From Deltaproteobacteria bacterium (GTDB lineage Bacteria; Desulfobacterota; Desulfuromonadia; Geobacterales; Pseudopelobacteraceae): DNA of 44,685 bases. The stretch is from assembly GCA_016219145.1 (NCBI GenBank), contig JACRCG010000276.1, positions 1 to 44,685 on the forward strand, read 5' to 3'. A model generated the notes under the pieces. The model was given only the letters and a program-made list of their open reading frames with translations, had not been told where the DNA came from and searched no databases. Position numbers and translations under genes: made by a program. This document shows positions 24,739 through 33,300 of the stretch, piece by piece (within the stretch, counting starts at the first letter, position 1; each line of letters begins with the position of its first letter).

Positions 24739-25668
24739 ATGCATAATCCTATAAATTTACTCAAACGAACCGGTCTGCTGGTGGTCAGTATCTGTTTCAT
24801 GACAGCATCCGTTCCCGGCAAAGTACATGCCGTACTTCCGGGAGATTTGAACGCTAACGGGACAGTGAGCATATCGGAAGTCCAAAAAGTGATTAATTCA
24901 TTCCTGGGATTGATTCCTGATTCTCCGCTGGTAACAGCCGGGAAAGTTGTATTTGGCTCACCCAGCAGTTTTACGGTAACCGGAACAGACCTTGACAAGA
25001 CAGTCGCAACACCCACCGGCGCCTGCACAAACCTGACCGAGCAGCCGGGCGGCACGGCAACGCTGCGCTCATACTCGTGTGTTCCATCAGCAGTGGGTGC
25101 CCTGGATATCTCTATAAGCTCGGCCTCAAATGGGGCGCTGCTCTCCCAGGCAAGATTTTCGGTCCCGAACCCTCAGGTAACGATGGTTACGACGATGGGA
25201 ACCATTGTGATAGAACTGAATCCGGCCAAGGCACCGAAAACCGTGAACAATTTTCTGCAGTATGTCCGTGAAGGCTTTTACGATAATACGATCATCCACC
25301 GTGTCGTTAAGGGCTTTGTTGTTCAGGGGGGTGGCTACGGTACAAACCTGACCCAAAAAGCTACTCACGCTGCTATCGAGCTGGAACCGCCTTCTGTAAC
25401 CGGGCTGACCAATACACAAGGCACAATAGCGATGGCAAGAACCGCAGAATTGAATTCTGCCACCTCCCAGTTTTACTTCAATACGGTTAACAACAGTCCG
25501 GGGCTTGACCTACCAGCTGCAGGTCAAACTCTGGGTGGGTATGCAGTATTCGGGAGCATTGTACAAGGTATGCCGGTTGTTCAGGCCATCGATGTTGTCC
25601 CGGTCGATGTGACATATAATCTTCCTGTTACCATGATCACCATAACATCAGCCAGGCAGACTCAATAA
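24739..25668 (+). CDS. exported cyclophilin-type peptidyl-prolyl isomerase with dockerin-like repeat
   Basis: A 309-residue exported protein. A signal peptide (LLKRTGLLVVSICFMTASV, cut near HA-VLPG) is followed by GDLNANGTVSISEVQ, one calcium-binding dockerin/EF-hand-like loop, at about residues 36-60. A beta-rich linker region follows to about 150, and a cyclophilin domain fills the rest: MGTIVIELNPAKAPKTVNNF, YDNTIIHRVVKGFVVQGGGY, TIAMARTAELNSATSQFYFN, YAVFGSIVQGMPVV. The active Arg in HRVVKGF and the QFYFN segment are intact. It should fold proteins outside the cytosol. I start at the ATG at 24739, after GAGG. The next gene starts 15 bases after the stop. Confidence 0.88.
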   Translation: MHNPINLLKRTGLLVVSICFMTASVPGKVHAVLPGDLNANGTVSISEVQKVINSFLGLIPDSPLVTAGKVVFGSPSSFTVTGTDLDKTVATPTGACTNLTEQPGGTATLRSYSCVPSAVGALDISISSASNGALLSQARFSVPNPQVTMVTTMGTIVIELNPAKAPKTVNNFLQYVREGFYDNTIIHRVVKGFVVQGGGYGTNLTQKATHAAIELEPPSVTGLTNTQGTIAMARTAELNSATSQFYFNTVNNSPGLDLPAAGQTLGGYAVFGSIVQGMPVVQAIDVVPVDVTYNLPVTMITITSARQTQ

Positions 25669-25683
25669 CAGGTCAGACAAAAC

Positions 25684-26205
25684 ATGCCACCAACCATCGA
25701 AATAATTCAGGCTGACATAACAACCCTGGCGGTGGATGCCATTGTCAACGCCGCCAACAACACCCTTCTGGGCGGCGGCGGCGTTGATGGCGCCATCCAC
25801 CGCGCTGCCGGGCCGCAGCTGGTGCAGGAGTGCGCCGGACTGATGGGGTGTGAAACCGGCGACGCCAAGATCACCGCAGGTTACAGATTACCTGCCCGGC
25901 ACGTTATCCACACGGTCGGCCCGGTCTGGCAGGGCGGCGACAAAGGCGAGCCGGGATTGCTGGAATCGGCCTACCGCCGCTGCTTTGAGGTGGCGCACCA
26001 GTACGGTCTGAAAAGCATCGCCTTTCCCGCCGTCAGCGCCGGTGTCTATGGTTATCCGATGCGCGAGGCGGCCGTAATCGCCATTTCCGCAGCTCAAAAT
26101 GCAATCTGCTTGTATCCGGAACTGGAACGAATCATCTTTGTCCAGTTCAGCGAGCCGGCACAACAGGTCTACCGGGAAGCAGCAGCCAGACTCGGTGTAA
26201 AATAG
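25684..26205 (+). CDS. macro domain protein (O-acetyl-ADP-ribose deacetylase type)
   Basis: A 173-residue single macro domain of the MacroD/YmdB class. VDAIVNAANNTLLGGGGVDGAIHRAAG carries the catalytic Asn and Gly-rich loop, with RHVIHTVGPVW and IAFPAVSAGVYGYPMREAA following. Such enzymes remove acetyl or ADP-ribose groups from O-acetyl-ADP-ribose or modified proteins. It is packed between the cyclophilin and TIGR04222 genes with gaps of 15 and 9 bases, so it is probably in one operon with them; the reason for that grouping is not evident. Confidence 0.93.
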   Translation: MPPTIEIIQADITTLAVDAIVNAANNTLLGGGGVDGAIHRAAGPQLVQECAGLMGCETGDAKITAGYRLPARHVIHTVGPVWQGGDKGEPGLLESAYRRCFEVAHQYGLKSIAFPAVSAGVYGYPMREAAVIAISAAQNAICLYPELERIIFVQFSEPAQQVYREAAARLGVK

Positions 26206-26214
26206 GGGCGAACC

Positions 26215-27183
26215 ATGCTTGAACTTCTTCGCAGCATCCCCGGCCCACAATTTCTGATACTCTTCCCACTGCTGGTTATCGCCGGCATCGCAATCGGCAG
26301 GATGCAGATCAACAATGGCCGGTCCGGGTTACGGATGCCGGAACTGTCCGAGTTTTCGCCATCTTCAATTGCATGTTTGCGCGGCGGGTGGGAACTGGTT
26401 TTGAAAACAGCTGTCTTCAGTCTCTGGCAGCGCGGTGTCATCGAACTGGTAAACGACACCGGCAGTGAAACAGAGAAGACCAGACAACTGTTTGGTACGG
26501 TGACTATACAGATCAAGAGCAAACAGGCATCCCGCTATCTGTTCCGAAGGGCCGACGGCGCCTCTCTTCCGGCCGAACGGATCGAGATGGCGGTCTGGAG
26601 ATTCCTCGAAACTGAACGTAAACCAGAGGACTTTTTCAAGGCCGCGACCCTGCAATCGTTTGTTGAAACCCATGTGCGGCAATCGCAAACAGAACTGGAG
26701 CGGAGCGGGCTGCTGAGATCGGCCGATCAGCACAGCAATGCCTGGCTGACCTACCTGGCGGTTCTGGTCGCTGTGGAGGGGATCGGCATAACCAAGCTGC
26801 TGCTCGGTCTCAGCCACGACAAGCCGGTCGCCTTTCTCGCGATCATGATGGTTGTCGCGTTTCTGGCGGTCTCAATTGCGCTTAACCCTTCCACAAAACT
26901 CACCCCGCTCGGCAAAGCATTTCTGAAAAAACTGGAGGAACACTTTGGCTGGCTAAAGGATGCGGTCAAAGACAAAGAAGCACCGGGCATCGATCCGGCT
27001 TACGCCTTTGCCATTTTCGGCACGACGGTTCTGGCCGGCACCCTGCTGTATGCCCCGTTCAGCGAAGCCTTTCCCGCCAGAACGACCGGAGGCTGCGGTG
27101 GCAGCGGCTGCGGTGGCAGCGGCTGTGGCGGAGGCGGATGCAGCGGCGATGGTGGTTGCGGCGGCTGTGGCGGCGGGGATTAA
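26215..27183 (+). CDS. TIGR04222-domain membrane protein with Cys/Gly-repeat tail
   Basis: A 322-residue membrane protein. The opening GPQFLILFPLLVIAG (first transmembrane helix) and FSPSSIACLRGGWELVLKTAVFSLWQRGVIEL match the TIGR04222 domain. Further membrane segments lie near residues 178-200, 205-223 and 263-282. The last 35 residues are almost only Gly, Cys and Ser: GGCGGSGCGGSGCGGGGC then SGDGGCGGCGGGD, with six Cys at 3-5 residue spacing. The function of the family is unknown. The radical SAM gene follows after 5 bases, making this tail a candidate substrate for modification; metal binding or lipid/disulfide roles are alternatives. Confidence 0.85.
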   Translation: MLELLRSIPGPQFLILFPLLVIAGIAIGRMQINNGRSGLRMPELSEFSPSSIACLRGGWELVLKTAVFSLWQRGVIELVNDTGSETEKTRQLFGTVTIQIKSKQASRYLFRRADGASLPAERIEMAVWRFLETERKPEDFFKAATLQSFVETHVRQSQTELERSGLLRSADQHSNAWLTYLAVLVAVEGIGITKLLLGLSHDKPVAFLAIMMVVAFLAVSIALNPSTKLTPLGKAFLKKLEEHFGWLKDAVKDKEAPGIDPAYAFAIFGTTVLAGTLLYAPFSEAFPARTTGGCGGSGCGGSGCGGGGCSGDGGCGGCGGGD

Positions 27184-27188
27184 GTATC

Positions 27189-28256
27189 ATGGTTCGTGAT
27201 GTAACGAACACGACCAACGGATACCTCCCACGGTCCTTACTCCTGCAATGGCATATCACCGAACGCTGTGATCACTCCTGCCGTCATTGTTATCAGGAAG
27301 GCACACTTGCGGATCTCCCCTTTGACACTCTGCTCACCATTCTGGAACAGTTCCGCTCACTGCTCGCCAGACTTTGCTCTGAATCTCCGCACAGAATCCC
27401 GGCACATATCACGATCAGCGGCGGTGAACCGTTTCTGCGGGATGACTTTTTTGATCTGCTGCAACGCCTGCATGACCTGCGCCGCGAGTTCAGCTTTGCA
27501 ATCCTGACCAGCGGCAGCCTGATAGATGCTGCTACGGCGATGAGGCTCAAACTACTCGCCCCCAAATTCGTCCAGGTCAGCCTGGAAGGGAAAAAAGAGA
27601 CGCATGATTCCATCCGCGGCCGGGGGGATTTCGAGCGGGTGCTGGCTGCTATTCATTATCTGAAAAAGGCTGGAGTCCCTGTGCTGATCTCTTTTACCGC
27701 TCATCGGGGGAATTTCAGGGAGTTCGGCCAGGTGGCTGCAATCGGGAGAAAGCTTGGTGTCAAGCGGGTATGGGCCGACCGTTTCGTGCCGCTGGGAGGT
27801 GCTGCGTCACAAAGAGATCTGGTGCTGACGCCGCAGGAGACGGATGATTTCCTCGGAATCCTGGCAACGGCAAACAAAAAACGTCCGCTGCTCCCCTGTC
27901 CGACCGAAGTTGCCACTCTGCGCGCGCTGCAATTCCGCGCCGGGGGCGGCAAACCTTACCGCTGCCAGGCCGGGCGCGAACTGCTGACGGTTATGGCCGA
28001 CGGCACACTGGCGCCTTGCCGCCGCATGCCGCTGCTGATCGGCAACCTGCTTGAAGACAATTTATCTGAACTTTACTTCGAAAGCCCGCTTCTGCGGGAG
28101 TTGCGAGAAGACAAAATCCCCACTGAATGCGGCGCCTGCTTCTATCGTGAACTCTGCGGCGGCGGACTGCGCTGTCTCTCACAGGCCATGCAAGGCTCAT
28201 TCAACCTTGCCGACCCGGGCTGTTCAATGCTACAACACCCCTCATGCTCCAGTTAA
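27189..28256 (+). CDS. radical SAM/SPASM domain enzyme
   Basis: A 355-residue radical SAM protein. The cluster motif CDHSCRHCY lies near residues 23-31, with the ISGGEPFLRDDFF SAM loop following. The C-terminal part holds an auxiliary-cluster region: YRCQAGRELLTVMADGTLAPCRRMP, GNLLEDNLSELY, then TECGACFYRELCGGGLRC and a last Cys in DPGCSML. This SPASM-type layout is typical of peptide- and protein-modifying enzymes. It starts 5 bases after the Cys/Gly-tailed membrane protein and its end overlaps the ABC-F start by 13 bases. A haem- or PQQ-type role cannot be excluded; the tail-modification idea is inference. Confidence 0.88.
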   Translation: MVRDVTNTTNGYLPRSLLLQWHITERCDHSCRHCYQEGTLADLPFDTLLTILEQFRSLLARLCSESPHRIPAHITISGGEPFLRDDFFDLLQRLHDLRREFSFAILTSGSLIDAATAMRLKLLAPKFVQVSLEGKKETHDSIRGRGDFERVLAAIHYLKKAGVPVLISFTAHRGNFREFGQVAAIGRKLGVKRVWADRFVPLGGAASQRDLVLTPQETDDFLGILATANKKRPLLPCPTEVATLRALQFRAGGGKPYRCQAGRELLTVMADGTLAPCRRMPLLIGNLLEDNLSELYFESPLLRELREDKIPTECGACFYRELCGGGLRCLSQAMQGSFNLADPGCSMLQHPSCSS

Positions 28257-30199
28257 TCAATCTATCCAAAGACTTTGCCGGCACCCCGCTCTTCACCAAC
28301 ATCTCCTGGCACCTGAAAAAGGGTGAGCGAGTGGCGCTGGTCGGTGAGAACGGCGCCGGTAAATCAACGCTGATGAAGATTATTGCCGGATTGACTGAAA
28401 CGTCGTCGGGCGAGATCCAGTTTGCCAAAGGAGCAAAGGCCTCCTATCTGCCTCAGGACGGAATTGTCACCACCGGTCAGTCGCTGTTTCATGAAGCGCG
28501 TTCGGCGCTGGCCGAACTGCTGGCAATGGAGGAGGAACTGCACCGTATCGGACAGGATCTGGAAAAACTTCCCCACGACTCACCCGAACATGATCAACTG
28601 TTGACCAGGTACGGCGAACTACAGGAGCAGTTCCGCCATCACGGCGGCTATACCATGGAAGCCGAAATCGGCTCGGTATTAAAGGGCCTGGGCTTCTCGC
28701 AGTCCGACTGGCAGCGTGACTGCGGCGAGTTCTCGGGCGGCTGGCAGATGCGCATCGCCCTGGCGCGCCTGCTGCTGCAGAAGCCGGATGTACTGCTGCT
28801 GGACGAGCCGACCAACCATCTGGATATCGAGGCGCGCAACTGGCTGGAAGAGTACCTCTGTTCCTATCCCGGCTCGGTTATCCTGGTCTCCCACGACCGT
28901 TATTTCATGGACAGTGTCTGCAGCCGCATCGCCGAGGTCTGGAACCACACCATCAGCGACTATCACTGCAACTACTCGCGCTATCTTGTGCAGAGGGAAG
29001 AGCGGGTTTCGGCCCTGCGCGACGCCAAGCGCCGCCAGGATGAAGAGGTCGAGAAGACCGAGGACTTCATCCGCCGCTTCCGTTATCAGGCCAACAAGGC
29101 CTCACTGGTGCAGTCGCGCATCAAGCAGCTCGAAAAAGTCGAACGGATCATTCTGCCCCCCGAGCGAAAGAAGATCCGCTTCCAGTTCCCGGTAGCTCCC
29201 AAGAGCGGAAAGACAGTCTGCGAACTGAAAGGAGTTACCCGTTCGTTCGGCGCTCACGTCGTCCTTGACCGGATCAACCTGACCATTGATAAAGGGGAGC
29301 GGATTGCGCTGGTAGGGCATAACGGCGCCGGGAAATCGACCCTGATGGCACTCTTGGCCGGGGGTGAATTTCAGGGTGGCGAGCGGATTATCGGGCATAA
29401 TGTCAGCATGGACTATTTTGCCCAGGATCAGGCCAATACGCTGGATCAGAGCCGTTCAGCCTATGATGAACTTTACGCTGACGCGCCCTATGACATGGTG
29501 CCAAAATTGCGGGACATACTGGGGGCGTTTCTCTTCTCGGGCGACGATATCCACAAGCCGGTCAGCGTGCTCTCCGGCGGGGAGCGCAACCGCCTGGCGC
29601 TGGCCAAAATGCTGCTGCGCCCCTCCAACCTTCTGCTGATGGATGAGCCGACCAACCATCTGGACCTGTTCAGCAAGGAGGTGCTGCTGGATGCCCTGAA
29701 GGGTTTTGACGGCACGGTGGTGTTCGTCTCGCACGACCGCTATTTTGTCAATGCCCTGGCAACACGGGTGGTCGAGGTAGACAGCGGTCAGGTGGAAAAT
29801 TTCTTCGGAGATTACGAGTATTACCTGGAGAAAAAAAACGGTGCCTTGGCGACCGCGCTTGCTCAACCCCGGATATCAAACCACGAACCGCGAACCACGA
29901 ACCGTGAACCCGGAACTATTCCCGCCCCGCTCCCTCCACTGAACAAGGAAGTCCGCCTTAAGGACCGCGAAGAGGAAAAGCGCCGCAAGCGCGAGGAACA
30001 GGCCCGTCAGAAGCAGATGAGTGAAATCGAGCAGCAGATTTCGTCGCTGGAAAAGGAGTTGGCGCTCCTGGAGACCGAGATGAACGAAGCGGGCTACTTC
30101 GACGACCCAGAGCGGGGTCTGCAAGGCGGCGAACGCCATGCGTCCCTGAATGAGCGGCTGGGGGAGCTGTACGGGAAATGGGAAGGTTTGTCAGGCTGA
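28244..30199 (+). CDS. ABC-F family ATP-binding protein
   Basis: A 651-residue cytosolic protein with two ABC ATPase domains and no membrane segments. Domain 1: GENGAGKST, FSGGWQMRIALARLLL, LLDEPTNHLD. Linker about residues 245-305. Domain 2: GHNGAGKST, LSGGERNRLALAKMLL, LMDEPTNHLD. A Lys/Glu-rich coiled coil ends the chain. ABC-F proteins act on the ribosome in translation or antibiotic protection. The ATG overlaps the radical SAM stop, so translation is probably coupled. A heptamer array at 29879-29913 adds residues like NHEPRTTNREPG to the variable linker before the coiled coil. Closest in type to YheS/Uup; exact subfamily not determined. Confidence 0.92.
   Translation: MLQLINLSKDFAGTPLFTNISWHLKKGERVALVGENGAGKSTLMKIIAGLTETSSGEIQFAKGAKASYLPQDGIVTTGQSLFHEARSALAELLAMEEELHRIGQDLEKLPHDSPEHDQLLTRYGELQEQFRHHGGYTMEAEIGSVLKGLGFSQSDWQRDCGEFSGGWQMRIALARLLLQKPDVLLLDEPTNHLDIEARNWLEEYLCSYPGSVILVSHDRYFMDSVCSRIAEVWNHTISDYHCNYSRYLVQREERVSALRDAKRRQDEEVEKTEDFIRRFRYQANKASLVQSRIKQLEKVERIILPPERKKIRFQFPVAPKSGKTVCELKGVTRSFGAHVVLDRINLTIDKGERIALVGHNGAGKSTLMALLAGGEFQGGERIIGHNVSMDYFAQDQANTLDQSRSAYDELYADAPYDMVPKLRDILGAFLFSGDDIHKPVSVLSGGERNRLALAKMLLRPSNLLLMDEPTNHLDLFSKEVLLDALKGFDGTVVFVSHDRYFVNALATRVVEVDSGQVENFFGDYEYYLEKKNGALATALAQPRISNHEPRTTNREPGTIPAPLPPLNKEVRLKDREEEKRRKREEQARQKQMSEIEQQISSLEKELALLETEMNEAGYFDDPERGLQGGERHASLNERLGELYGKWEGLSG
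29879..29913 (+). repeat. tandem heptamer array inside the ABC-F gene
   Basis: Five consecutive 7-base units of the form AACC(N)(N)G: AACCACG, AACCGCG, AACCACG, AACCGTG, AACCCGG. It lies in frame in the linker before the C-terminal coiled coil. Loss or gain of one unit would shift the frame. Confidence 0.75.
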
Positions 30200-30225
30200 C
30201 ACATTGTTAATCACGACTTGCCACC

Positions 30226-30254
30226 AAAACGGCAGCAATGCCGTTTTTTTGTTT
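30226..30254 (+). terminator. rho-independent terminator after the ABC-F gene
   Basis: AAAACGGCA (30226-30234), loop GCAA, TGCCGTTTT (30239-30247), then further T. It also rules out restriction-gene starts upstream of this point. Confidence 0.9.
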
Positions 30255-30340
30255 GTATGGCATTTAATGTACGGTTTTGTTATAAGCATTTGGTAATTTT
30301 GATCAAGTCGGCTGACAGCAAGCACAAAGGCCCGCAGATT

Positions 30341-33300
30341 ATGAAACTTGCCGTTGTTCCACCTGTAAAATCACTCAGCAAGGCCTACCTCAAACAGTGC
30401 CTCAAGCGTGAACAGATCGAGCTTTTCAAGGCCAATCTGGCCCGCATGTTCGAGCGTATCCGTAGCGACGAGCACGAAGAGCACCTCAAGAATATCGTCT
30501 CCGACTTCCTCAAGGACACCTGGTACAAACAGACCAACGAGATCAACACCAGCGGCCGCGCCGATCTGGCGATTCACAACAGGATGACCTCCGCCTCATC
30601 GGTCGGAGTGCTGATAGAGGTCAAGCGGCCCGCCAACAAGAACGAGATGATCTCGCCCGAGCGCCCCAATGCCAAGGCGCTGCACGAGCTGCTGCACTAC
30701 TACATGCAGGAGCGTTACATCAAGGACAACAAGGAAATCCGGCATCTGATCGTCTGCAATATCCATGAGTGGTACATCTTCGACGCAGTTGATTTTGAGC
30801 GTTTCTTCTTCCACAACCAGAAGCTGGTCAAGAGCTACAAGGAGTGGAACGACGGCCTGCTGGTCAGCACAAATACTGACTGGTTCTATCAGGAGATTGC
30901 CAAACCCTTCATTGAAAAGGAGCTGGACGAACTTCCCTGCACGTACTTTGATTTGCGGGATTACGTAGGGGCGATACCTTGTGTTCGCCCGCCTTTGGTT
31001 GAAAATTGCAGCAGTGGTGGCGATTTTGAAAAGGGCGATCACAAGGATGCGCCCCTACAGAAACGATTGATTGCCCTCTACAAGATTCTCTCCCCGACAC
31101 ACCTGCTCAAGCAGAGTTTCAGCAACGACAGCAACTCGCTCAACAGGGAATTTTACAGCGAACTGCTGCATATCATCGGTCTGGAAGAGGTCAAGGACAA
31201 GGGCAAGAAGCTGATCCGCCGCAAGCCGGAAGGGAGCCGCAATGACGGCTCGCTGCTGGAGAATACGATCAATGTTCTCAACGTGCGACACAGGCTACCC
31301 CCTCTGCCTGAGGGAGAGGGGCGGGGTGAGAGGGTTTTCGACGTTGCCCTGGAATTGTGCATCACCTGGCTGAATCGCCTGCTGTTCCTGAAGCTGCTGG
31401 AAGGACAGTTGATCGGCTATCACAAGGGGGATCGCAGCCATGCCTTCTTGAACAGCAGCCGGATTGAGGATTTCGACGAACTGAACGAACTGTTCTTCGA
31501 GGTACTGGCGGTCAGAGTGGACGAACGGAGCGAATCTGTCCGCGCCAAGTTCGGCAACATCCCCTACCTGAACAGTTCCCTGTTCGAGGAAAGCGACCTG
31601 GAGCGGGCCACCATGCGGATTAACGAGCTTAAAAACCGGCTCGACCTGCCGCTGCACGGTTCAACTGTTCTGAAGGCCGCCAACGGTAAGCGCCTCACCG
31701 GCAGTAAAAGCACCCTTGGATATCTGTTCGAATTTCTGGACGCCTACGATTTCGGAGCAGAAGGGAGCGCCGACATTCAGGAGCAGAACAAGAGCATCAT
31801 CAACGCCTCGGTGCTGGGGCTTATTTTCGAGAAGATCAACGGCTACAAGGACGGCTCCTTCTTCACCCCCGGCTTCATCACGATGTACATCTGCCGTGAG
31901 ACCATCCGCCGCGCCGTGCTGCGCAGGTTCAACGAGACCTACGGCTGGGACTGCGCCAACATCACCGAACTGCACAACGACCTCTATCGCCGGCGCATTC
32001 CGTTGAACGAAGCCAACACACTGGTCAACAGCCTCAAAATCTGCGATCCGGCGGTCGGTTCCGGCCATTTCCTGGTCTCTGCCTTGAACGAGATCATAGC
32101 TGTCAAGAGCGAGTTGCGGATACTGGCCGATAGCGACGGAAAGCTGCTGCGCTGTGATGTCACCATTGAAAATGACGAGTTGATCGTTACCGTCGATGAC
32201 CAGATTTTTGAGTACAATTACAGGGACTCCGAATCACAGCGGGTGCAGGAAACGCTCTTCCACGAGAAAGAGACCATCATTGAAAACTGCCTCTTCGGCG
32301 TGGATATCAATCCCAAGTCAGTCGCCATCTGCCGTCTGCGGTTATGGATAGAGCTGCTGAAGAATGCCTATTACCGGAAAAGCCCAACCCCCCTCAATCC
32401 CCCCTTATCAGGGGGGAGGCCGTTAGCTCCCTCCCTTGATAAGGGGAGGGCCGGGGAGGGGTTGCAACTGGAAACCCTGCCCAACATCGATATCAACATC
32501 AAGTGCGGCAATTCCCTGATCAGCAGGTTTGCCCTGGCCGGAACTCCGAATTTCCCGGCCTCCAGCAGGAAAAAGCAAAAGGAATTGGCCGATAAATACC
32601 GCGAGCTGGTTTTTTTCTACAAGCATTCTCCAAGCAACAAAGCCGAAATTCGGAAGCAGATTGAAAACCTCAAGCACGATCTGGAAAACTTCGGCCTGCC
32701 CAAAGACAAGGATCTGATTGCCTTGCGGAAAAAAGAGAACGAAGTTGCTCAGCTTGGATTTGCCTTTGACAAACAGGGGGCGGAGGCACGGCAAAAGCTT
32801 TTGGCAGAGGTGGGGGTGTTACAGAAGCGCTTTGCCGAGAAGGAACGGCTGGTCTACAACAACGCCTTCGAATGGCGTTTCGAGTTTCCCGAGGTGCTGG
32901 ATGAAGAAGGCGAATTTGTCGGTTTTGACGCGATTATCGGTAATCCGCCTTACATCCGGCAGGAAGCCATCAAAGAACAGAAACCGGCTTTTATGGAGAT
33001 GTTCGGCTCGTTTTTCTGCGGTACTGCCGATATCTACACCTATTTCTACAAAACCGGCCTGAATCTGCTCAAGCCCGGCTCCACACTCTGCTACATCGCC
33101 CCCAACAAATTTATGCGGGCCGGTTACGGTAAAAACACCCGCGAGCTGCTGACAACAGTGGCCAGACCGTTGATGGTACTGGATTTTGGCGATTTGCCGA
33201 TTTTTGATGAGGCCACGACGTATCCTTCGATTGTGATGGTTCAAAACGTAGGGGCGATACCTTGTGTTCGCCCGCCTTTGGGTGGTAATGGCAAGATTGC

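Noticed and set aside
29879..29913. CRISPR-like array
   Set aside because: The units are 7 bases without spacers and lie in a coding frame; no cas gene is in the window.
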